A DNA stretch of 11,716 nt from Lachnospiraceae bacterium UBA1778 (GTDB lineage: Bacteria; Bacillota; Clostridia; Lachnospirales; Lachnospiraceae): the NCBI GenBank assembly GCA_002315255.1, contig DCGM01000054.1, positions 1 through 11,716 of the forward strand, read 5' to 3'. The position numbers were made by a program, and so were the translations under genes. The first letter of the stretch is position 1; every line of letters starts with the position of its first letter. The notes below the pieces were generated by a model. That model was given only the letters and a program-made list of their open reading frames with translations. It was not told the origin of the DNA and did no database searches. This document shows, piece after piece, positions 1 through 6,503 of this stretch.

Positions 1-1230
1 GAAAGGCTCCGCCTCCAGCGGTCAGATTTCCTGATTTCGATTCTGGACATCGAATTCCTGACGGAGAACTTACTGTCAAACAGAGAGTTGGAAGAAGAAC
101 GTCTCTTCTTCCAGGACCTCAAGAAAAACCTCAGCGCCCCCGCTTCCGGTCAGTCCATCTTCTACTACAACCGGATGAATGACCAGAACAAACAGCAGAT
201 TAATTATTCCACTTACAATATCGTAAGCGAGCTGCTCGATTCCGATGATATTCTGATGACACTGGTTGAAGGGAATCTCGTCCTGATCCTGCTGCTTTCA
301 GTAAACGCAGAGGAGAGGCAAAAGCAGATGGTCGATTTTGACAGGACGGTCTCTCATTGCTGTGACATTTTAAGAAGCCGCGCCGGTATCGCCGTTTCTG
401 CCGTCATCGGCGAACCTACCGAGTCGAAGGAGCAGCTGTATGACCGCTACAACAGCCTGAAGCTTTATTTGAGAAAAAAGCATTTTCTGGGTGCGAGCGA
501 AAACAGAGTCATCTATCCCAGCCGCGAGCAGCAAGCCGAGCCTAAGCATGATAAGAGCTACGAGATTGAGAACACCATCGGAAATAAGATTGTGGCGAAA
601 GAATATGACGTGGCTTACCAGATGCTGGAGTCCTTCTTTGACTATGTTCTGAAGCACAGCGCCGATTATTCCCTGCAGCTTCTCCAGCTCCGTATGTATG
701 GTATGATTTATGTTCTGATTACCTCGCTCGGACTAGATACGAGCGGTCAGCCGGCAGACAATGAGCTTCCCGAACGCGGTTCGCTCCTTTCACCCGAATT
801 CCTTCTGGCATCAGAGAATATCCTGGAATTACGGAGCAATGTGCAGCTTCTCTTCCGCGAACTGATCGAACTCCACCAGAACGATCTGCAGAGGAGCGTG
901 ATTGCGAGAAGTGAGGAAATCCGCGATTATGTTAACAAGCACGCGTTCTCACCGGAAATCTGCGCATCATCGATTTGTAACGAGTTCCATATTTCCGCGT
1001 CTTACCTTTCCCGACTGTTCAAGCAGACGACCGGAAACAACCTTTTAAAGTATATCCACGGAATCCGTATCGCGCGTGCAAAGGAACTTCTGGAAAGCAC
1101 AGACATCAGTGTCAATGACATCGCTGACCTCGTCGGCTTCAGCGACAGAAGATCGTTCGACCGTGTCTTCTCTTCTTTTGTAAAGACTACCCCGTATAAC
1201 TACCGTGCAGATCATCAGAAGAAAGATTAA
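1..1230 (+). CDS. AraC-family transcriptional regulator, 5'-truncated by window edge
   Basis: The reading frame is open from base 1 (no start codon needed at the TTG at 88) to a TAA at 1228-1230, so at least 409 residues are visible and the N-terminus is missing. The last ~105 residues are a typical AraC double helix-turn-helix: one HTH around ICASSICNEFHISASYLSRLF, then GIRIARAKELLESTDISVNDIADLVGF and FDRVFSSFVKTTPYNYR. The ~270 residues before it, including GIAVSAVIGE and YNSLKLYLRKKHF, resemble the degenerate GGDEF-like middle region of YesN-type response regulators and membrane-bound AraC proteins. The missing part could therefore be a receiver domain or an extracellular sensor with membrane helices; the window cannot decide. 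It converges on the GH3 gene with a shared terminator between them. Its target is unknown. The AraC assignment is firm; the sensor class is inference. Confidence 0.9.
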   Translation, partial: ERLRLQRSDFLISILDIEFLTENLLSNRELEEERLFFQDLKKNLSAPASGQSIFYYNRMNDQNKQQINYSTYNIVSELLDSDDILMTLVEGNLVLILLLSVNAEERQKQMVDFDRTVSHCCDILRSRAGIAVSAVIGEPTESKEQLYDRYNSLKLYLRKKHFLGASENRVIYPSREQQAEPKHDKSYEIENTIGNKIVAKEYDVAYQMLESFFDYVLKHSADYSLQLLQLRMYGMIYVLITSLGLDTSGQPADNELPERGSLLSPEFLLASENILELRSNVQLLFRELIELHQNDLQRSVIARSEEIRDYVNKHAFSPEICASSICNEFHISASYLSRLFKQTTGNNLLKYIHGIRIARAKELLESTDISVNDIADLVGFSDRRSFDRVFSSFVKTTPYNYRADHQKKD

Positions 1231-1239
1231 CCGATAAGA

Positions 1240-1270
1240 AAGCGCCGGCGGGAACTTCCCGCCGGCGCTT
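1240..1270. terminator. Bidirectional intrinsic terminator between convergent genes
   Basis: A perfect inverted repeat, AAGCGCCGGCGGGAA / TTCCCGCCGGCGCTT, with one central base gives in practice a 13-bp GC-rich stem with a 5-nt loop. It starts 10 nt after the AraC stop codon and ends 2 nt before the GH3 stop codon on the other strand. T-rich tails follow on both strands (CTTCTTTAT on plus, CTTTCTTAT on minus), so it can end transcription from both sides. Confidence 0.9.
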
Positions 1271-1272
1271 CT

Positions 1273-3429
1273 TTATATCATCTCAAACTCGTCTTTCAGT
1301 ACAAAGTGATCAGCTTCGCCTGTCATAATCTCGATCCTTCCGGTCTCGCGGATCCGTTTTCCTTCCATATCACAGAAGAGGAACATGCTGTCATTCAGTT
1401 CGAAAAGAACTGTCTTCTCTTCATGCGGCTTAAAGGAAACCTTCTTAAACGCGATAAGCTTCTGAAGCGGCCGTACTACCGAGGCCACCGGATCTTTCAT
1501 GTAAACCTGTACTACTTCGCTTCCGGAAATGTCGCTTTCATTTTTTATCTTTATCGAGAGCCCGATCGAGCCGCTCTTCGGCAGTTCTTTCGCCGAAAGC
1601 TTCATTTCCTCATACACGAAATTCGAATACGAAAGGCCATGACCGAAAGAATATAACGGAAGCGTCGCGCAATCGATATAGTCCGACGCATACCGCAGCC
1701 GTTCCGCCTTATCCGTCCAGTTCGGGCGGCCGGTATTCGTCCGGTCGTAATAAACCGGGCATTGTGCGGCTGATTGCGGGAAGGACATCGTCAGCTTTCC
1801 GCTCGGGTTTGCGATGCCGAAAAGGAGATTCGCGGCCGCATTGCCACCTTCTGAACCCGGGAAGAACATGCAAAGGATCGCAGGCGCCTTCGCAGAAAGC
1901 TCAGGAATCGCGAGCGGCCGGCCGGTAAACAGCACCACTGCGGTGTTCGGATTCGCGGCTAAAACTGTTCGTGCGAGCGCTGTCTGCGCAGGTGACAATG
2001 ACAGATCGGTTCTCGATTTCGCTTCGCCGCTGCAGAACTGCTCTTCACCGAGGCAGAGAAGCACTACATCCGCAGAATTTGCCGCTTTTTCAGCCGCCTG
2101 AAGGTCGGCGTCTGTTTCATTCCACGCAATGCCGCAGCCGCTTACAACCGTGATTTCCGCGTCGGGAAGGAGCTTTCGGACACCCTCCTCCATCGAAACG
2201 CATTCTTCGTCACGTCCCTTACAGCTCCACGCGCCTTTTATCTCATGGCTGTCCGCAAACGGCCCGATCAGCGCCACCCGTTTCACATCGGGAGATAACG
2301 GCAGCAGTCCGTCATTCTTCAGAAGAACCGCGCTCTCTTCCGCCGCACGTCTGGCGAGCGCCCGGTTTTCATCGCAGAGATAAAACGCTTCCGCCGCCTT
2401 CTGGTCCGCGCCATGATAGGGATCCTCGAAAAGCCCCAGCCGTTCCTTAAGCATCAGGACGCGCCGGGCAGCTTCATCAATCTTTTCTTCCGAAATCCGT
2501 CCTTCTTCCACAAGCTCCTTCAGATAAAGGACATAGGAGGACGAACACATTTCAATATCGCAGCCGTTCGTAAACGCTTTCTCCGCAGCTTCTTTCAAAT
2601 CCTCGGCCACGCCGTGCGGAATCAGTTCGCTGACCGCATACATATCGCTGATTACGGCGCCGTCATAATTCCATTCTTCTTTCAGAACCTTCTTCATCAG
2701 GAAGCTGTTCACCGTGGAGGGAACGCCGTTCACTGAATTAAAGGAGGGCATCAGAAGCTTCACTCCTGCATCAATGCACATCTTATAAGCCGGCAGATAA
2801 TGTTCATATAATTCCCGAAGAGATACTTCCGCGAGATTATATTCACGGCCGGCTTCCCCTGCGCCATATGCCGCAAAATGCTTCACGCAGGCTGCGATAT
2901 GGTCTTTATCCGAAAGATCATCTCCCTGAAATCCGCGCGCCTGCGCAGCGCCCATAATCCCCGTCACAAGCGGCTCCTCGCCGCCGGACTCCAGCACTCT
3001 TCCCCAACGCGGGTCACGTACATAATCCGCCATCGGCGCGAATGTGACCTGGACTCCGCTTAACGCGGCTTCTTTCGCCGCCATCTTCGCGCACTCCTCT
3101 GCCAGCTCCGGATTAAACGAGCCCGCTAAAGCAAGCGGAATCGGATAGATCGTGCGGTATCCGTGAATAACGTCACGCATAAACACTAACGGAATATGGT
3201 TCGGATCTGTACGCAGATGCTCCTCCTGCGCTTTTATCATTTCATCAGCATCATTGGGATTAATGACCGTTCCCAGTAACGCAATGTTTTTCCCCGAAAG
3301 CTGATACGCTTTTCTGGGGCCATCCAAATCATCTTTTGTATCGATAAATACCGAAATCGGATACTGTGTCAGCTGAAAGATTTTTTCTTCCAGACTCATT
3401 TTCTCAAGTATGCTGTCAATCCTATCCAT
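1273..3429 (-). CDS. Glycoside hydrolase family 3 beta-glucosidase/xylosidase (BglX-like, cytoplasmic)
   Basis: Hydrolyses the terminal non-reducing beta-linked sugar of an oligosaccharide or glycoside with retention. From the ATG at 3429 it is 718 residues. The (beta/alpha)8 domain holds RDVIHGYRT (R85-D86), KHF (K183-H184) and VISDMYA, whose D262 is the expected nucleophile. The alpha/beta sandwich domain carries GEAKSR (E469), the likely acid/base by position. The C-terminus is an Fn3-like domain (SEVVQVYMKDP, RPLQKLIAFKKV). No signal peptide is seen, so the enzyme is probably cytoplasmic and works on imported substrate. The start at 3429 gives the usual family N-terminus (MDRIDSILEKMSLEEK) and has AGAAAGG 8 nt upstream. 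An in-frame ATG at 3471 (15 codons with the TTG at 3474) is an alternative, translationally coupled to a leader peptide. It follows the FAD oxidoreductase gene in the same direction. Exact sugar specificity cannot be read from sequence. Confidence 0.93.
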   Translation of the reverse strand: MDRIDSILEKMSLEEKIFQLTQYPISVFIDTKDDLDGPRKAYQLSGKNIALLGTVINPNDADEMIKAQEEHLRTDPNHIPLVFMRDVIHGYRTIYPIPLALAGSFNPELAEECAKMAAKEAALSGVQVTFAPMADYVRDPRWGRVLESGGEEPLVTGIMGAAQARGFQGDDLSDKDHIAACVKHFAAYGAGEAGREYNLAEVSLRELYEHYLPAYKMCIDAGVKLLMPSFNSVNGVPSTVNSFLMKKVLKEEWNYDGAVISDMYAVSELIPHGVAEDLKEAAEKAFTNGCDIEMCSSSYVLYLKELVEEGRISEEKIDEAARRVLMLKERLGLFEDPYHGADQKAAEAFYLCDENRALARRAAEESAVLLKNDGLLPLSPDVKRVALIGPFADSHEIKGAWSCKGRDEECVSMEEGVRKLLPDAEITVVSGCGIAWNETDADLQAAEKAANSADVVLLCLGEEQFCSGEAKSRTDLSLSPAQTALARTVLAANPNTAVVLFTGRPLAIPELSAKAPAILCMFFPGSEGGNAAANLLFGIANPSGKLTMSFPQSAAQCPVYYDRTNTGRPNWTDKAERLRYASDYIDCATLPLYSFGHGLSYSNFVYEEMKLSAKELPKSGSIGLSIKIKNESDISGSEVVQVYMKDPVASVVRPLQKLIAFKKVSFKPHEEKTVLFELNDSMFLFCDMEGKRIRETGRIEIMTGEADHFVLKDEFEMI

Positions 3430-3470
3430 AGAAGACACCTTTCTTCTTTTATCCATAGAATCGTAACGCA

Positions 3471-3494
3471 TCAAAACCGGGAAATCAATGACAC
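3471..3494 (-). CDS. Putative 7-codon leader peptide upstream of the GH3 gene
   Basis: On the minus strand an ideal AGGAGGG (plus 3501-3507) precedes a GTG at 3494 by 7 nt. The GTG opens the frame VSLISRF and stops at TGA (3473-3471), which shares its A with an in-frame ATG of the GH3 gene (TGATG). This is a standard arrangement for translational coupling. Without this reading, the strongest Shine-Dalgarno sequence in the region has no start codon at a proper distance, since it lies 29 nt from the GH3 ATG at 3471. No peptide family is recognised, and the mini-ORF may be an accident. Confidence 0.35.
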   Translation of the reverse strand: MSLISRF

Positions 3495-3530
3495 TTTTTA
3501 CCCTCCTGCGTGTCTTTTTATTAAAAAGTG
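3492..3530 (-). promoter_or_regulatory. Inverted repeats around the GH3 leader ribosome binding site
   Basis: Read on the minus strand, CACTTTTTA (3530-3522) can pair with the adjacent TAAAAAG (3520-3514) or with the distal TAAAAAGTG (3500-3492, 9 bp perfect). The second pairing puts AGGAGGG in the loop and the GTG of the leader peptide inside the stem. The element could be an RNA switch over the ribosome binding site or a DNA operator. The repeat is seen directly; the regulatory role is inference. Confidence 0.35.
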
Positions 3531-3540
3531 CCGTGATACA

Positions 3541-3565
3541 GTAAAAACACCTCCGCTTTACGGAG
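3541..3565 (-). terminator. Weak hairpin plus T-tract after the FAD oxidoreductase gene
   Basis: On the minus strand CTCCG-TAAAG-CGGAG forms a 5-bp GC-rich stem whose loop contains the TAA stop codon of the oxidoreductase, followed by TGTTTTTAC. The short stem suggests partial termination or attenuation between the two operon genes rather than a full stop. Confidence 0.35.
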
Positions 3566-4859
3566 TCCGAACGCCGTTTTCGAGAAGAAGCTCCTGAAGC
3601 TCCTTCACATTGACATCACGGAGCGGGATAGAATGCCGGATCGCTAAAGAGGCGGCATAGCCGGCCGCCTGGCCGATATTAGCGCAGATCGGCATCACAC
3701 GATAGTTGGAGTGAGCCATGTGGCTGCCGGAGATGTTGCGGCCGGCGAGAAGCAGGCCTTCGATCCGTTCAGGAACGAGGCAGCCATAAGGAATCGTATA
3801 ACTGGTAGGCTTAAAGGCAGCCTGTTCACCGGTAGCATCCAGACCGGAGCCGGTCATATTGTGGACATCAAAATTGAAGCACGCATGTGTAACGACCCAG
3901 TTCTCATAATATTTTGCGGTACGGATATCTTCTTCCGTCAAAGTCTGCACGCCCTTAAAATGCCGTGTTTCACGAATGCCGATAAAGGGCGCTGTGGATA
4001 ACAGATAGCAATTCTCATAGCCTGGCACGAATTCCCGTAAGAATGCGACGATCTTATCGAGCTGATTACGGCAGACTACCTGGGCCTTCACGAGATCATC
4101 TGCATTGGTGCCATCCACATGGATGCAATTCGTCATATTACAGGTAACCACGCCCGGCAGCTGGTTCGGATAAAGCAGAACATGGCCTGCGGGCGCTTCC
4201 AGATGCGCCTTTCCCAGATGCTGCACTTCCCCCTTCGGGACGTCAATGTATTCCTCAAATCCGCCGGGGAAAATCGCGCGGTTATAATCTACGCCGCCGA
4301 TCTTAAACATGAGCGTCATCGGCTGCATCGAATGGTCTGTCTCACGGCCCAGAATAAATTCCGCCCCGGCGCGCGCAGCGATATCGCCATCGCCGGTTGC
4401 ATCGATCACAACCTTTGCATATACAGCCTGACGGCCGGACTTGTTTTCAATGATAACGCCCTCGACCGTTTCGCCGCTCGTGATCGCATCAGCCGCGACC
4501 GTATACAGAAGGACCTGAACGCCCGCTTCGATCAGCATGTTTAACATAACCGTCTTCAGGTGTTCCGTGTTGATATATTTGATATATTCAAAATTCTGCG
4601 GGCGCTCTTCTGTCGGATAATCCGCCCCGCGTTTTAAGATTTCTTCGTAGAAACCGCCTTCGGTATTCCCGGTCCAATGGCTCATAGAACCGATGGTGGC
4701 TACGCCGCCGATATCTCCGAACTGCTCTACAATCAGCACCTTTGAACCGGTGCGGGCGGCTGCGACAGCCGCGCTGAAGCCGGCAGGGCCGCTTCCTAAA
4801 ACTACAACATCAAAAGATCCGTAAACCGGAATCATCCTGGAAGGTTCCTGATAAAACAT
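3558..4859 (-). CDS. FAD-dependent oxidoreductase (FAD_oxidored family)
   Basis: A 433-residue flavoprotein. The N-terminal Rossmann fold shows the dinucleotide motif GSGPAG (G22-x-G24-xx-G27) and the acidic residue E45 at the end of the second strand, which normally binds ribose. GDIGGVAT follows, then DATGDGD (153-159) and the C-terminal FAD motif LLLAGRNISGSHMAHSNYRVMP, all typical of the PF12831 family. No signal peptide or membrane helix is seen, so it is cytoplasmic. The start has AAGGAG 7 nt upstream. The substrate is unknown: the family acts on varied small molecules, and members are often misnamed. It is the first gene of a leftward pair with the GH3 glycosidase and is divergent from a PocR-type AraC regulator. 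This suggests it acts on the same glycoside or on the aglycone released from it; that link is inference. Confidence 0.88.
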   Translation of the reverse strand: MFYQEPSRMIPVYGSFDVVVLGSGPAGFSAAVAAARTGSKVLIVEQFGDIGGVATIGSMSHWTGNTEGGFYEEILKRGADYPTEERPQNFEYIKYINTEHLKTVMLNMLIEAGVQVLLYTVAADAITSGETVEGVIIENKSGRQAVYAKVVIDATGDGDIAARAGAEFILGRETDHSMQPMTLMFKIGGVDYNRAIFPGGFEEYIDVPKGEVQHLGKAHLEAPAGHVLLYPNQLPGVVTCNMTNCIHVDGTNADDLVKAQVVCRNQLDKIVAFLREFVPGYENCYLLSTAPFIGIRETRHFKGVQTLTEEDIRTAKYYENWVVTHACFNFDVHNMTGSGLDATGEQAAFKPTSYTIPYGCLVPERIEGLLLAGRNISGSHMAHSNYRVMPICANIGQAAGYAASLAIRHSIPLRDVNVKELQELLLENGVRTP

Positions 4860-4921
4860 CTTTTTTCTCCTTGAAATGAATCATCGCATAAATGTTTTTT
4901 TGACTGGTTATTAGAATTGTA

Positions 4922-4950
4922 TTGCAAAAACAGTAAAAAAAGAAGATAAT
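4922..4950 (+). promoter_or_regulatory. Sigma-A-type promoter for the PocR/AraC regulator gene
   Basis: TTGCAA (4922-4927) and GATAAT (4945-4950) are separated by exactly 17 nt, in a very AT-rich divergent spacer. Transcription would begin near 4957, about 65 nt before the ATG. A second -10-like TATAAT at 4966-4971 has no good -35. No convincing promoter for the leftward operon could be picked out in the same spacer. Confidence 0.55.
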
Positions 4951-4980
4951 AATCAGTGAAAAAGATATAATATTTTGCAA
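4922..4980. repeat. Inverted pair TTGCAAAA / TTTTGCAA in divergent promoter region
   Basis: TTGCAAAA (4922-4929) and its exact reverse complement TTTTGCAA (4973-4980) lie 51 bp apart centre to centre, close to five helical turns, bracketing the -10 region of the regulator gene. They are candidate operators for the divergently encoded AraC protein. In such an AT-rich spacer an 8-bp match could also be chance. Confidence 0.35.
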
Positions 4981-5021
4981 ATTTAGAGAAAACGCCACCT
5001 GACCGTCGTAAAAGGAGCCGT

Positions 5022-5885
5022 ATGATCACAAAAAGAATAGCTGATATCCGGAATTACTTTGAATATTTGCAGAAGGAGCACGGAGACCGCGTGGTATTCC
5101 GTAACTTTCAGATCCCGCTGGAAGGCTACTATGGGTATCTCGCGCCGCATTATATCAATATGACGCCCTTCTGCATTCAGGTAAAAACCAGTGAGGCCGC
5201 TTTCCGTCAGTGCATTGACCATCAGCGCAAGCTGGAAAAATACTGTAAAACCGGACCGTTCTGCGGCTGCTGTCCGGCCGGGATGGGCGAGTTCATCTTT
5301 CCGATCGAATCGCCGGACGGAAAGATATTAGGCTTTTTAAGTGCGACCGGGTATCAGATCCAGCCTGCATCAGCGAAAGAAAAGATGAAGCATTTTGCGG
5401 CAAAATATGGTTTTGACGGGGAAACGCTGAAGGCTATTTATGAAAAATCGTGCGACGCTTCTCTGCCGGATATCGAAACATTGCGCGTCCGGATCCAGCC
5501 GTTATGTGAGATGTTTGCGGCACTCTATCTCGAATTGATTTCATCCCCCGAGCAGCTTCGGACCGGCGGGAATAATGATGTGGTCAGCAAGGCTGTATCT
5601 TTCTTAGAAAAAAATTACACAGCTCCCATCACGGAAAAGGATCTGGCGAAAGAATGTAATTGCTCCGTTTCTTCGCTCAGCCATCAGTTCAAGCAGGCGA
5701 CGGGGAAGAGCATCCCCTGCTATTTGCACGGGCTGCGCATTGAAAGCGCGAAACGTCTGCTTCTATCTTCTGATTTCACATCAGCTCAGATCTCGGATGC
5801 TCTAGGATTCTGTAACCCGAATTATTTCAGCAATGTTTTTAAAAAGATGGTCGGGGTTTCTCCCCGAGAATTCAAAGGGAAGTAA
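5022..5885 (+). CDS. AraC-family regulator with N-terminal PocR-like sensory domain
   Basis: A 287-residue one-component regulator. Residues ~5-165 match the PocR ligand-binding domain, recognisable from PFCIQVKTSEAAFRQC, a cysteine cluster (C51, C64, C75, C81, C83, C84) and FPIESPDGKILGFLSATGYQ. PocR of propanediol metabolism is the best-known member, and the domain is thought to bind small metabolites. Residues ~185-287 are an AraC double HTH (KDLAKECNCSVSSLSHQF; SAQISDALGFCNPNYFSNVF; the VSPREF ending). AAAGGAG lies 4 nt before the ATG. It is divergent from the FAD oxidoreductase-GH3 pair across a 162-bp spacer, the usual arrangement for a local activator of a catabolic operon. It is also followed, in the same direction, by the acylation operon, but that has its own promoter-like sequence. 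The domains are seen directly; the target operon is inference. Confidence 0.9.
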   Translation: MITKRIADIRNYFEYLQKEHGDRVVFRNFQIPLEGYYGYLAPHYINMTPFCIQVKTSEAAFRQCIDHQRKLEKYCKTGPFCGCCPAGMGEFIFPIESPDGKILGFLSATGYQIQPASAKEKMKHFAAKYGFDGETLKAIYEKSCDASLPDIETLRVRIQPLCEMFAALYLELISSPEQLRTGGNNDVVSKAVSFLEKNYTAPITEKDLAKECNCSVSSLSHQFKQATGKSIPCYLHGLRIESAKRLLLSSDFTSAQISDALGFCNPNYFSNVFKKMVGVSPREFKGK

Positions 5886-5903
5886 CAGGCATATAAATAA
5901 TAG

Positions 5904-5933
5904 TTGTTTTTACTCTCCATAATATGTTAAAAT
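5904..5933 (+). promoter_or_regulatory. Probable extended -10 promoter of the acylation operon
   Basis: TTGTTT (5904-5909), an 18-nt spacer, and TAAAAT (5928-5933) preceded by the extended -10 element TG (5925-5926) with one base between. Transcription would start near 5940, about 40 nt before the ATG at 5980. Confidence 0.5.
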
Positions 5934-5941
5934 ATCAGATA

Positions 5942-5959
5942 AATCATAAGATTATGATT
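5942..5959. promoter_or_regulatory. AT-rich dyad just downstream of the operon promoter
   Basis: AATCATAA / TTATGATT is a perfect 8-bp inverted repeat with 2 nt between the arms. It starts within a few bases of the predicted transcription start and is followed by CTTTT. Its position suits a repressor operator. As an RNA hairpin it is too AT-rich to be a strong terminator for the upstream regulator gene. Confidence 0.35.
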
Positions 5960-5979
5960 CTTTTGGAAGGATTCTTTTC

Positions 5980-6503
5980 ATGAATCGGAAGCGCATCGGA
6001 AAACCGACATTAACAAAGCATCGCTGGCTTACGGCAGCGGTTTTTTTGTGTCCTTTTCGGTTCTTTTCCTATTCCTTTTCCTGGTGTCCCGTGAGAAAAA
6101 GACCGCTGATATTTCGATAAAGGAAGCTGCGCCGAAACTTTTAGCATTGATGAATGCGGACGCGCTGCAGGAAGAAAACATCTTAAAAGTGCGGGCGCGT
6201 TACGGGTTAGAGGAATCGGTGATTTCGGAAGCCGTTTACTACGGCCCCGTTTCGAATATGGATGCGGAAGAACTCCTGATCATAAAGATGGTTTCCACGG
6301 AATATGCGGAGACGGTAAGGGCTTCTTTTGAAAGCCGTATCGCCTATCAGACGACGTGCTTCGAGAATTACGGGGTCGATCAGATGGCATTGATCCGGTC
6401 GGCGAAAATCGTCATTCAGGGCCCGTATGCCATGCTTTCGATTTCGTCGAACGCAGCCGAAGCCGAAGAATTATTCCTGTCGCTCCTGAAAGGAGGTCAG
6501 TAA
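5980..6503 (+). CDS. DUF4358 membrane-anchored protein, read through a -1 frameshift
   Basis: The body (6048-6503) matches the DUF4358 family: SIKEAAPKLLALM, LKVRARYGLEESVISEAVYYGP, MDAEELLIIKMVSTEYAETVRASFESR and a final AMLSISSNAAEAEELFLSLLKGG. Its role is unknown, but it is found with MBOAT/SGNH acylation genes. In its own frame the only start is a GTG at 6048 with no ribosome binding site, and this would cut into the membrane segment. An ATG at 5980 with GGAAGG 9 nt upstream encodes a basic head, MNRKRIGKPTLTKHRW, then LTAAVF, and enters a run of seven T (6041-6047). One extra T, or a -1 slip on T TTT TTG, joins this head to VSFSVLFLFLFLVSREKK and completes one normal transmembrane anchor. 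Without the shift translation stops at 6120 (46 residues). The gene is thus phase-variable, recoded, broken or mis-sequenced. The stop codon overlaps the MBOAT start (TAATG). Confidence 0.75.
6041..6048 (+). other. T7 tract forming a -1 slippery site (T TTT TTG)
   Basis: The zero-frame codons GTT TTT TTG from the ATG at 5980 present the heptamer T TTT TTG at 6042-6048. After a -1 slip both tRNAs re-pair on TTT TTT, and decoding continues with GTG TCC into the DUF4358 frame. The heptamer is of the same class as the U UUU UUA type known from retroviruses. No obvious stimulatory hairpin follows; the next ~40 nt are pyrimidine-rich. Homopolymers of this kind also slip during replication and transcription. 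Confidence 0.55.

Noticed and set aside
88..1230. TTG at 88 as start of the first AraC gene
   Set aside because: The same frame is open to base 1 with plausible protein sequence, so the gene is cut by the window edge.
3430..3474. TTG at 3474 as the GH3 start
   Set aside because: It has no SD at proper spacing and is directly followed by an ATG at 3471. The ATG at 3429 gives the family-typical N-terminus and has an SD.
4810..5222. Several minus-strand ORFs covering the divergent spacer and the regulator's 5' end
   Set aside because: They are AT-driven open frames without ribosome binding sites, and they overlap the well-supported flavoprotein and regulator genes.
6356..6502. N-terminal extension of the MBOAT protein from the TTG at 6356
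   Set aside because: The sequence is the out-of-frame shadow of DUF4358. The ATG at 6503 has an ideal SD and begins the canonical MVFSSLVF.
6048..6503. GTG at 6048 as the true start of the DUF4358 gene
   Set aside because: There is no ribosome binding site before it (GCAGCGG then T7), and it would remove the basic head of the membrane anchor that the SD-bearing ATG at 5980 supplies in the neighbouring frame.
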